Assembly (NCBI GenBank): GCA_036560485.1
Contig: DATBRC010000014.1
Coordinates: 7,277-71,276 of the forward strand
DNA length: 64,000 nt
Source of the DNA: DATBRC01 sp036560485
Lineage (GTDB): Bacteria > Pseudomonadota > Gammaproteobacteria > Burkholderiales > Burkholderiaceae_D
Direction of reading: 5' to 3'
Part shown: in pieces, positions 44,310 through 51,159 of the stretch
Numbering within the stretch: position 1 is the first letter of the stretch
Layout of the letters: the number at the start of each line of letters is the position of its first letter
The notes under the pieces: model-generated
Told to the model about the DNA's origin: nothing
The model's input: only the letters and a program-made list of their open reading frames with translations
The model's database searches: none
Program-made: the position numbers and the translations under genes

Positions 44310-45620
44310 ATGAATCAGCCAATGACATCTCAAGCAACTACAGACAGCAGCGCTGAACCGATCACGATTGACGGGTTTTACCAATGCCTGCAACAGGAAT
44401 TGGTACGCGCCGATTCGTCACACGTGCTGGCTTTGCTGGTGATGTCATTTCGCCGCTCCGACCGCATTACCAGTCTTATAGATAAAAACACAGCAACTGA
44501 AATCAACCGTGAATTAATCGGACGCATCCGTTCAGTCATGCGTAGCGCCGACAAATTCGTGCTCATCAATAATGACGAATGCTGGTTGTTGCTGCCGCAA
44601 TTACCGACAGAGCCGGTGGTGCTATTGGCGGTACATCGACTATTGGCAGTGCTGCACCCGCCGTTTTTACACGGTGATCATGCAATGTTCATGCGGCCCA
44701 GCATCGGCATTGCATGCGCGCCTCAACATGCTCAGTCTGCTTCAATGCTGTTGCGTGCAGCGGACCTGGCGCAACAAGCGGCACGGACCGGCAATGCTTC
44801 ATTTGCGATGTCGGAAGCCTCCGGCGACAAAAGCGAATTGCCGGATGATCTCGAAAACGCCCTCAGTCGCGTACTTGCCGGCAACGCGTTGACGGTCGCC
44901 TACCAACCTAAAATCAATCTTCAAAATGGGCATGCATCCTCGGTCGAAGCACTGGTGCGTTGGCCTGAGAACGATAGCTATGCAGTACCGACCGTATCGC
45001 TGGTCGAAACAGCCGAACGCTGCGGCCTGATTGAAGCCTTGACTATGCATGTGCTCAATACGGTTTTGCGCGAGCGTAAAGTCTGGCTGCAAAACGATCT
45101 GGACATCCGGGTATGGATTAACCTGTCGGCCAGATTACTGACGCAAAAAAATCTTCCGCAAATGCTGAAACAAGTATTACAGGTATGGCATGTGCAGCCG
45201 TCTGCGATCGGGTTTGAAATTACTGAAAGCGCTTTGATTCACGATCTCGAACAAACCGCCGAAATCCTGTTTGAATTGCAGCAGCTCGGATTCAGCCTGA
45301 CGATCGACGACTTTGGCACAGGCTATTCATCATTGGCCTATTTACGGCGCTTCCCGATTTCAGAATTGAAGATCGATAGAATATTTGTTCAAGGGATGGC
45401 GCATTCGACACCGGATTACCAGATCGTCAAAAGCATTATCGAACTGGCGCATAATTTTGGTTTGAAAGTCGTTGCCGAAGGTGCTGAAGAAGAGCAAACA
45501 CTGGTCGAATTAAAAAAGCTGCAATGCGATCTCGCGCAAGGCTTTATCTATGCAAAACCGATGGTCGCCGAAGCATTGCTGGTATGGTGGAAACAGTTCA
45601 ATAACATCACACCAGGATAA
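44310..45620 (+). CDS. EAL-domain c-di-GMP phosphodiesterase with degenerate GGDEF
   Basis: 436 aa, cytoplasmic. Residues of about 20-165 are a GGDEF-like domain whose active loop is INNDEC (86-91), so it cannot make c-di-GMP. Residues of about 175-430 are an EAL domain with VEAL (Glu212), Asn in WINLS, Glu in FEITES, the DDFGTGYSS loop (Asp332-Asp333), and K and E in ELKIDR and AEGAEEE, so hydrolysis to pGpG is likely. GAGG precedes the ATG. It is co-transcribed with the atypical HD-GYP gene. Confidence 0.92.
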   Translation: MNQPMTSQATTDSSAEPITIDGFYQCLQQELVRADSSHVLALLVMSFRRSDRITSLIDKNTATEINRELIGRIRSVMRSADKFVLINNDECWLLLPQLPTEPVVLLAVHRLLAVLHPPFLHGDHAMFMRPSIGIACAPQHAQSASMLLRAADLAQQAARTGNASFAMSEASGDKSELPDDLENALSRVLAGNALTVAYQPKINLQNGHASSVEALVRWPENDSYAVPTVSLVETAERCGLIEALTMHVLNTVLRERKVWLQNDLDIRVWINLSARLLTQKNLPQMLKQVLQVWHVQPSAIGFEITESALIHDLEQTAEILFELQQLGFSLTIDDFGTGYSSLAYLRRFPISELKIDRIFVQGMAHSTPDYQIVKSIIELAHNFGLKVVAEGAEEEQTLVELKKLQCDLAQGFIYAKPMVAEALLVWWKQFNNITPG

Positions 45621-45890
45621 CTGTAATAAACCAGATTTGATCGTGCGTTGAAACTCGCCCAACTTCAATTATTGCCGCTGATACAATCTTCGCCTACACT
45701 AAACACTGCATGATATGGCTGATATAGAAAATGTCCGTCTTTCCGGGATTTTTAGCTTTCCTGTTAATGCGGCCGTTCTTTGAAATGCTGGCACGTGTGA
45801 AGCGTGGTGACCGATTGATGTCCTTGCATAACGGACACCGGTGTCCCGATAAATAAACAGTTAAGTGCACTCATAAATTGAAGAATAAAT
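45621..45890. other. Intergenic region before the cassette-like genes
   Basis: 270 bases. A 41-codon frame (45731-45856) exists but has no ribosome-binding site and no recognised product. GTTAAGT at 45860-45866 fits the GTTRRRY end of an integron recombination site and lies 24 bases before the TPR gene, but a complete site upstream of it is not recognisable. Confidence 0.35.
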
Positions 45891-46376
45891 ATGTTTAAAA
45901 TTTTCAAAAAGAGCTCTGATCCGACTACGTTGTGTGTTGAGGCACGCGCTCTTATCTCCCAAGGCCAAGTAGAGAAGGCACTCAATCTTTACGAAAGCGT
46001 CATAAGAGACAGTCCGCAATTTTCTATGGCATTTGCTGACCGTGGAACTTTGTATGCAATGATGAAGGAACATACGAAGGCAACAGCTGATCTGATGCAT
46101 GCTTTGGAACTGGGGTATAACGACGCTTCGGTATTCACTACCCTTGCCACCATTTACAAAGACCTTGGGGATTTTTCAAATGCCCTGAGATATTTTAGTC
46201 ATGCTGAAACTATGGCTCCTGATAATCCTTTTATCTACTACAACCGTTCGGGCGTCTATCTCGCGCTTGGAAATAAAGCTTTGGCTGAAGCAGATTTAAA
46301 AAAATGTCTCGAATTAGGGCCTGACGCGAATTCTCGTGCCGCTATTCAAAAGCGATTAGAGGAAGTGAATGCTTAA
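45891..46376 (+). CDS. TPR-repeat protein (cassette-like)
   Basis: 161 aa made of about four tetratricopeptide repeats (ARALISQGQVEKALNLYESVIRDSP; AFADRGTLYAMMKEHTKATADLMHALEL; VFTTLATIYKDLGDFSNALRYFSHAETMAPDNP; IYYNRSGVYLALGNKALAEADLKKCLELGP). It is a protein-interaction module with no enzyme domain or signal peptide. A weak GAAGAA site precedes the ATG. An attC-like site begins at its stop codon, so it may be the first cassette of a short integron-like array. Its partner is unknown. Confidence 0.85.
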   Translation: MFKIFKKSSDPTTLCVEARALISQGQVEKALNLYESVIRDSPQFSMAFADRGTLYAMMKEHTKATADLMHALELGYNDASVFTTLATIYKDLGDFSNALRYFSHAETMAPDNPFIYYNRSGVYLALGNKALAEADLKKCLELGPDANSRAAIQKRLEEVNA

Positions 46377-46433
46377 ACTTGACTTGTCGCTCGATGCCGT
46401 CACGCAAGCGTGCCGATCAGCTCGGCGTTAGGT
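46372..46433 (+). other. attC-like site 1
   Basis: 62 bases from the TPR stop codon to GTTAGGT, which fits the GTTRRRY consensus exactly. The left end (CTTAAAC) is a degenerate RYYYAAC. The interior includes GTCACGC/GCGTGCCG inverted segments. It overlaps the space between the TPR and acetyltransferase genes as attC sites do in gene cassettes. Confidence 0.5.
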
Positions 46434-46439
46434 ATCTCT

Positions 46440-46874
46440 GTGAACATCGAAGTTATAACCGCCAGCTTAGATGACGTTGATGACATCGCGTCTCTACTTA
46501 CCGAGCTCGGTTACGCTGTTACAGCAGATTTAATCAGAGATAAGTTGAAGGCTTTCGAGGCGAGTGAGGCAGATGCTGTGCTCTTGGCACGACAAGGTGC
46601 GTATGTTGTTGGTGTAGTAAGTTTGCATATGCTTGAATTGTTTCATGCAACTGGCAAGTTGGGCCGCATTACATCTCTTGTCGTTTCAAGTGCAATGAGA
46701 AATCAGGGCGTTGGCTCTGCGTTGATAGACGCTGCTGATCGTTACTTCATAGCCAAAGGATGTATCAGAGCTGAGGTAACAAGCGGCGAACATCGGAAGG
46801 AGGCACATGCGTTTTATATACAATCAGGGTATCAAGAAGATGAGCGCCGATTCGTCAAGAGGTACAACACCTAA
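46440..46874 (+). CDS. GNAT family N-acetyltransferase (cassette-like)
   Basis: 144 aa from the GTG at 46440; an earlier GTG at 46410 lies inside the attC-like site and is unlikely. GNAT motif A is visible as ITSLVVSSAMRNQGVGSALIDAADRYF, the acetyl-CoA pyrophosphate loop, followed by motif B (HAFYIQSGYQEDERRF). The acceptor is unknown; GNAT genes are common integron-cassette cargo. There is no clear ribosome-binding site, also typical of cassettes. The following attC-like site overlaps its stop codon. Confidence 0.85.
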   Translation: MNIEVITASLDDVDDIASLLTELGYAVTADLIRDKLKAFEASEADAVLLARQGAYVVGVVSLHMLELFHATGKLGRITSLVVSSAMRNQGVGSALIDAADRYFIAKGCIRAEVTSGEHRKEAHAFYIQSGYQEDERRFVKRYNT

Positions 46875-46943
46875 CTTGTTGCTGAACTCGGACACGCAAC
46901 AACAAGTTGCAGCTTCGCAGCGCGTATTGCGTGCCCGTTAGCT
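46869..46943 (+). other. attC-like site 2
   Basis: 75 bases starting with ACCTAAC (fits RYYYAAC) over the GNAT stop codon and ending GTTAGCT (one base off GTTRRRY). The left arm CTAACTTGTTGCTGAACTCGG resembles known attC left arms. The right arm has CAGCTTCGCAGCGCG then TTGCGTGCCCGTTAG, complementary to the left CGGACACGCAA. It is the best-preserved site in the window. Confidence 0.65.
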
Positions 46944-46956
46944 GTCATTACCTCAC

Positions 46957-47565
46957 ATGGAACTGAACCACATCACATACAGCGGGCCTCAGTTTGAGGA
47001 AGATTCATCCTTAATATCTGCACTTCCACAAAACCTCGTATCCCTTCTCAAGCAGATCAATGGTTTTGTTCAATTTCATGGCGGTCTTCACGTTCGGGGC
47101 GTTTGCGTCACGCCTAGTTGGCATAGTCTTGAATCTGCTATGTCTGGCTCAATAGCCTTGCATCGCCTCTACCCAGTTTTAACTACGTCTGACATACCAT
47201 TTGCCCAAGACTGTGTGGCGGATCAATTTATTCTTCGAGACAGCATTGTTCATAAACTAGAAGCGGAAACTGGCACGCTGGAGTCATTAGGTGTGGGCTT
47301 GGGTAGTTTCTTTTCTGCTATTCATGAAAATCCCATTGAATACCTAACTATGCAACCACTCCTTCAATTCCAAAACGAAGGCGGTTCTCTGCAACCAGGG
47401 CAAGTGCTGCAAGTGTACCCGCCGTTTTGCACAGTTCAAGCAGGTGCAGGTGTACGTCTTAGTCCTATTTCGGCACAAGAGGCAATCGTTTTCCTTGCGG
47501 ATTTTGCGCGGCAGATTATCGACATTCCAACAGGTGGTAAATTTAATATCAAGATTACGCCATGA
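46957..47565 (+). CDS. SMI1/KNR4-like (SUKH superfamily) protein (cassette-like)
   Basis: A 202-aa soluble protein. Its N-terminal part (LPQNLVSLLKQINGFVQFHGGLHVRGVC) and the middle (FILRDSIVHKLEAETGTLESLGVGLGSFF) resemble SUKH proteins, which commonly act as immunity proteins against polymorphic toxins or nucleases. No toxin gene is adjacent. It starts 13 bases after attC-like site 2 and has no good ribosome-binding site. The sequence is less GC-rich than neighbours. No clear attC site follows, so a third cassette may have lost its end. Confidence 0.7.
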   Translation: MELNHITYSGPQFEEDSSLISALPQNLVSLLKQINGFVQFHGGLHVRGVCVTPSWHSLESAMSGSIALHRLYPVLTTSDIPFAQDCVADQFILRDSIVHKLEAETGTLESLGVGLGSFFSAIHENPIEYLTMQPLLQFQNEGGSLQPGQVLQVYPPFCTVQAGAGVRLSPISAQEAIVFLADFARQIIDIPTGGKFNIKITP

Positions 47566-47666
47566 CAACGGCTAGCCAAGCAGTCGAACTGATATTCGTG
47601 GTAAGCCGCACAGGTCGCTCATTTTTACGCTAAGTCGGAACTTAGACAAATAAAACATGCAGCGTT

Positions 47667-48026
47667 TTATTCTATCGAATCAATATCCACCAATGATTCG
47701 CGCCCCTTCTGACTGATATCAAAACCGCCTTCTGCCCTGTTCGCAATATGTCCTTTCTTGCTGAGAAAGGTTACAACATCCTGATCCAATATTGCGTGAG
47801 GATCGCTTGCGACAGCACGCAGCCCGTCGATGCAGTTTTTGACAAACAGGATTTGCTTGCCCTTGTCGGTCAGTGCCAGGCTGCCATCTTTTCCGTAGGC
47901 GATAAATTTCAGGCCACTGAGGCGTTTTGTGTTTCGGGCCACGCATGCGGATGGCCGTTCGTTTTTTTTCGCTTTGCTGATTTGTGTGAGCGCATCAAAT
48001 TCGTCTATCGTCAAACTGTCTTTCAT
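47667..48026 (-). CDS. Hypothetical protein, possible winged-helix fold
   Basis: 119 aa with no signal or membrane segment. Two related segments, ARNTKRLSGLKFIAYGKDGSLALTDKGKQIL and VTFLSKKGHIANRAEGGFDISQKGRESL, each look like the wing and last helix of a winged-helix domain. An AGGGT ribosome-binding site lies before the ATG. The family is not recognised. It is a single gene downstream of the chromate transporter pair on the same strand. Confidence 0.7.
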   Translation of the reverse strand: MKDSLTIDEFDALTQISKAKKNERPSACVARNTKRLSGLKFIAYGKDGSLALTDKGKQILFVKNCIDGLRAVASDPHAILDQDVVTFLSKKGHIANRAEGGFDISQKGRESLVDIDSIE

Positions 48027-48084
48027 TTCGCTACCCTGTAAATTTTCAATTCATCGTTAAGAACGTCTGACAAAACCAGATGCG

Positions 48085-48669
48085 CTAAACCAAATTAAAC
48101 CAACCTAGAATCGCACCTGCCGCAATCAGCCACAGCATATGGATCCTGGTGCGCCAAATAATCAATGCGCTGACGATGGTGAGCAACCACAAGCGCCAAT
48201 CCCCGGCAGGCTTATCAGTGCCGACAGCCAGGATCCAGCCGGTTGAAATCAATAATGCAATCACGATCGGCGCCATGCCTTGCTTGAAGGCGCGGACACT
48301 CCGCAATTCCCGATTCCGGTGCCCCCATTGCGCCGTCAGGTAAGTGAGCGTGGTGCTAGGCAGCATAATGCCGATCATCGTTACGCACATACCCAGCAGA
48401 CCGGCCCATACACTGCCTGTATTGAGGCCGACGTTCCAACCCATCAATGCAACAAACAAGACATTCGGTCCTGGCGCTGCCTGTGCGATTGCGATCGATG
48501 CATTGAATTGCGATTGTGTGAGCCAGCGATTCTGATCCACCAGATAACGATGCATTTCGGAGGTAGTCGAAATCGCACCGCCGACCGACAACAGCGACAT
48601 CATCAAATACTGCATGAACAGGCCGAGCCAGTCATGCCATTGCAACGTCAGATGCAAAGACTCGCTCAT
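48085..48669 (-). CDS. Chromate transporter family protein, second half (short-chain CHR)
   Basis: 194 aa from the ATG at 48669. The CHR signature is seen as SVGGAISTTSEMHRYLVDQNRWLTQSQFNASIAIAQAAPGPNVLFVALMGWNVG, followed by hydrophobic helices. Together with the 192-residue homologue encoded just upstream (4-base overlap) it forms a bipartite transporter, the two half-size proteins inserting in opposite orientation. It may export chromate. Its frame stays open upstream inside the first gene, but family homology begins here. Confidence 0.88.
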   Translation of the reverse strand: MSESLHLTLQWHDWLGLFMQYLMMSLLSVGGAISTTSEMHRYLVDQNRWLTQSQFNASIAIAQAAPGPNVLFVALMGWNVGLNTGSVWAGLLGMCVTMIGIMLPSTTLTYLTAQWGHRNRELRSVRAFKQGMAPIVIALLISTGWILAVGTDKPAGDWRLWLLTIVSALIIWRTRIHMLWLIAAGAILGWFNLV

Positions 48670-49244
48670 GATTTCAGTTTGCGATAAGCCACAGTGCATG
48701 TCATGGCACCAAGCCCTGCCAACACATACAACAGCGGCCAGTGCAGCAATGCGACTGCCACGAAACACGCTATACCAAAAGCCATACACAAAGGCATGCC
48801 GAGCGGATTTGATTTCAACGCGCCAAACAATTTGAGTCCGGTCGCTGCAATCAAACCGGCCGCCACCGCACTCATGCCGCGCAATGCGCCTGCAACACCC
48901 GGATACATCGCATAGTGCGCATACACCAGCGCCAGCAGCAATATCACAATCAATGGAATCACCAGCATCCCGGCAAGCGCCGCCATCGCGCCGGGCAAAC
49001 CGAAGTAACGTCCGCCGATCATCAACGACAAATTGACCACATTCGGGCCGGGCATGATCTGTGCGACGGCCCAATCCTCGACGAATTCTTCCCTGGTCAG
49101 CCAGCGCTTTCTCTCGACCATCTCACGTTGCACGATCGCCAGCACACCACCGAAACCTTGCAGAGCCAGCACGGTAAACGACAAAAACAAATCGCTCAGC
49201 GAGCGAGGTTGCGGCCGCTCAGCCGCTTTTAAATCATTTTCCAT
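48666..49244 (-). CDS. Chromate transporter family protein, first half (short-chain CHR)
   Basis: 192 aa. The CHR domain is FLSFTVLALQGFGGVLAIVQREMVERKRWLTREEFVEDWAVAQIMPGPNVVNLSLMIGGRYFG, then about four helices. It pairs with the following gene through an ATGA overlap. The substrate in this subfamily can be chromate or be unknown. It is divergent from the HiPIP gene, with about 180 bases between. Confidence 0.9.
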   Translation of the reverse strand: MENDLKAAERPQPRSLSDLFLSFTVLALQGFGGVLAIVQREMVERKRWLTREEFVEDWAVAQIMPGPNVVNLSLMIGGRYFGLPGAMAALAGMLVIPLIVILLLALVYAHYAMYPGVAGALRGMSAVAAGLIAATGLKLFGALKSNPLGMPLCMAFGIACFVAVALLHWPLLYVLAGLGAMTCTVAYRKLKS

Positions 49245-49428
49245 GACGCCATTATCTTCGATTTAGTGAAGGTCTGCGTTAGCACGTTTGATCACCGATG
49301 TACCACTGCGCAAAAAAATCGGTGCGCAGTCCCCTATCGTTCTTGATATAGGTCAAGGCAATTCCAAATGCCGGCTCATACACTGCGCCAGAACAATCCA
49401 GTTAATAAAACTCTTAGAGGAAGCAATC

Positions 49429-49737
49429 ATGAACATCAATCGCAGAACATTCATTATCCATTCGCTGGTCGGCTCTGCTGCGTTGGCGACTGCCGGTGTA
49501 AACAGTGCACAAACGGCCAAACTGGCAGAATCCGATCCGCAAGCGGCAGCGCTCGGCTACAAGGAAAATGCGACCAAAGTCGACAAGGCAAAATATCCAA
49601 GCTACGCGGCCGGCCAGTCTTGCGCCAGCTGCCAGTTATATCAAGGCCCGGCAACAGGCGCAGGCAAATGCGCAATCTTCCAAGGCAAATTGGTGGCCAG
49701 TACCGGCTGGTGCGGTGCTTATGCCAAAAAGGCCTGA
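49429..49737 (+). CDS. High-potential iron-sulfur protein (HiPIP)
   Basis: 102 aa from the ATG at 49429 with an AGAGGAAG ribosome-binding site. A Tat signal (NRRTFIIHSLVGSAALATAGV) exports the folded cofactor protein. Four cysteines, Cys65, Cys68, Cys81 and Cys95 (C-x2-C-x12-C-x13-C), match the [4Fe-4S] HiPIP pattern with GWCGAY at the end. It carries single electrons in the periplasm, possibly to a terminal oxidase or reductase. It is monocistronic; its stop is one base from the stop of the convergent GAF gene. Confidence 0.95.
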   Translation: MNINRRTFIIHSLVGSAALATAGVNSAQTAKLAESDPQAAALGYKENATKVDKAKYPSYAAGQSCASCQLYQGPATGAGKCAIFQGKLVASTGWCGAYAKKA

Positions 49738-49738
49738 T

Positions 49739-50767
49739 CTATTTTGTTGCTGCACCGAAGAATGACTCGACAGCCTGCTTGAATTCGCGGTTCGTTGTGA
49801 CGCGATAGAACAAACTGGCATAAGGGAATTTCTGTTTGACGATGCCAAGACGAATCAGGCGTTCCGGATCAGTGGCGAGGATGATCATGCTTTTCCCGTC
49901 ATCCTCAATTGGCACACATCGATTGATTTCAATAAATTCACGGCCCATTTTCTGGAGTGCCTGTTCAGGCTTTTTCCATTTTGGGCTGTAACCTTCGTAG
50001 GGCAGATTAAAATTTTGCGACAGCGCCTGCCCGACCGCGGACACCTTCACTTGGAACTCATCGATCAGCACATCTTCGACATCCAGATTCTGACGCCGTG
50101 CCGAACGGACTGCGAGCTCCATTTCCGGTTGCGCAATGATCGCATTGGCGATCAGCGAATCATATTTAGAGCTGACAAACGCAGGCGGTTTCATGCGCTG
50201 TGTAAAAGCAATCGCCATCGTTTCGCACAGCTCATTCAATCCTTCTTCTGCGTTCGCGGTAAATGAGTCGTCATCGCGATTATTGAGAAGCTGTATCACG
50301 CCCAGCAACTCCGACGTGTTCGCCTTGAAAAGCGGCGCGGCCAGCATTTGCTTGGTGCGGTATCCGGTCAGCCGGTCAACCTCGCGGTTGAATGTCAGGC
50401 CGGATGCATATGCCTTCAGCTCGGATTTGTCATAGACGTCGCGTATGCGGACACTGTTTCCCGTTTGCGCAACCCATCCGGCAATACTGCTTTCACTCAC
50501 CGGCAAAACCAGATCATTATTGGTATTGATGCCCGTCTTTATTTTCGAATAAATGCATTCCTTGTCCTTGCTGAGTGCGTACAGCGTCAACCGATCGCAG
50601 TTAAACAAGTCGCAAATATCCTGCGTCAGATCGAGCATCAGTTGATCCATATTGCTCGTTGCATGGATCTTGTTGGTGACTGCCTGTAGCTTTTTGGAGA
50701 AATCCAGCCTGCTTTCAACATCATCCTTGTCATCGGAACTGCGCAATCGATTGATAAAGCTGAACAT
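49739..50767 (-). CDS. GAF-domain protein with T2SS-E N-terminal (MshEN-like) domain
   Basis: About 342 aa from the ATG at 50767, which has GGGG upstream; the frame extends to 50821. Residues of about 30-190 are a GAF domain (MDQLMLDLTQDICDLFNCDRLTLYALSKDKECIYSKI... GVIQLLNN). The remainder resembles the N-terminal domain of GspE/PilB-type secretion ATPases (ANAIIAQPEMELAVRSARRQNLDVEDVLIDEFQVKVSAVGQAL), which can bind c-di-GMP in the MshEN form. The ATPase itself is missing. It may be a small-molecule sensor linked to pilus or secretion control. Confidence 0.8.
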   Translation of the reverse strand: MFSFINRLRSSDDKDDVESRLDFSKKLQAVTNKIHATSNMDQLMLDLTQDICDLFNCDRLTLYALSKDKECIYSKIKTGINTNNDLVLPVSESSIAGWVAQTGNSVRIRDVYDKSELKAYASGLTFNREVDRLTGYRTKQMLAAPLFKANTSELLGVIQLLNNRDDDSFTANAEEGLNELCETMAIAFTQRMKPPAFVSSKYDSLIANAIIAQPEMELAVRSARRQNLDVEDVLIDEFQVKVSAVGQALSQNFNLPYEGYSPKWKKPEQALQKMGREFIEINRCVPIEDDGKSMIILATDPERLIRLGIVKQKFPYASLFYRVTTNREFKQAVESFFGAATK

Positions 50768-51159
50768 ATTATTTACCCCATACATGGATGACGAAAACTT
50801 AACCGCACTGGACAAATTCAAATCATTTCAATATCGATTGTTGATAATTTGTCCAGACATTAGATCATATTTTTCAGGGATTTTGCATGTCCGTCATTTT
50901 TACAGCGCACATCGTGCACAACCGGCCTTGCAAGAACATTACATTCCCTTACTTATTCTTACAATTTTCTCAAGCGCGAATGACGCATCAAGATCTATAG
51001 TTATTTATCTTGTCATTCAATGCCGTTAAAAAAATCGAGATTGAGCGCTTTTGATAGATTCGATCACGCATAGTCTTGATACAATCAAGATGCGCTTTGC
51101 CGCTATGCGCTGTTGTGTATTACAACTGCCTTACCTGAAAGTCAATTTTGGAGTCGTGA
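50768..51159. other. Divergent promoter region, GAF gene/prc
   Basis: About 390 bases with no supported gene or repeat; it must hold promoters for both flanking genes. Confidence 0.4.

Noticed and set aside
45731..45856. 41-codon frame before the TPR gene
   Set aside because: No ribosome-binding site and no recognised product; retained only as part of the intergenic description.
47563..47660. Third attC-like site after the SMI1/KNR4-like gene
   Set aside because: The start (TGACAAC) and the later CTAAGTC do not fit RYYYAAC/GTTRRRY, and I see no complementary arms.
48670..49074. Upstream extension of the second chromate-transporter gene to 329 residues
   Set aside because: The extra 135 residues are Cys/Arg-rich nonsense read in another frame of the first transporter gene; family homology and an ATG overlap place the start at 48669.
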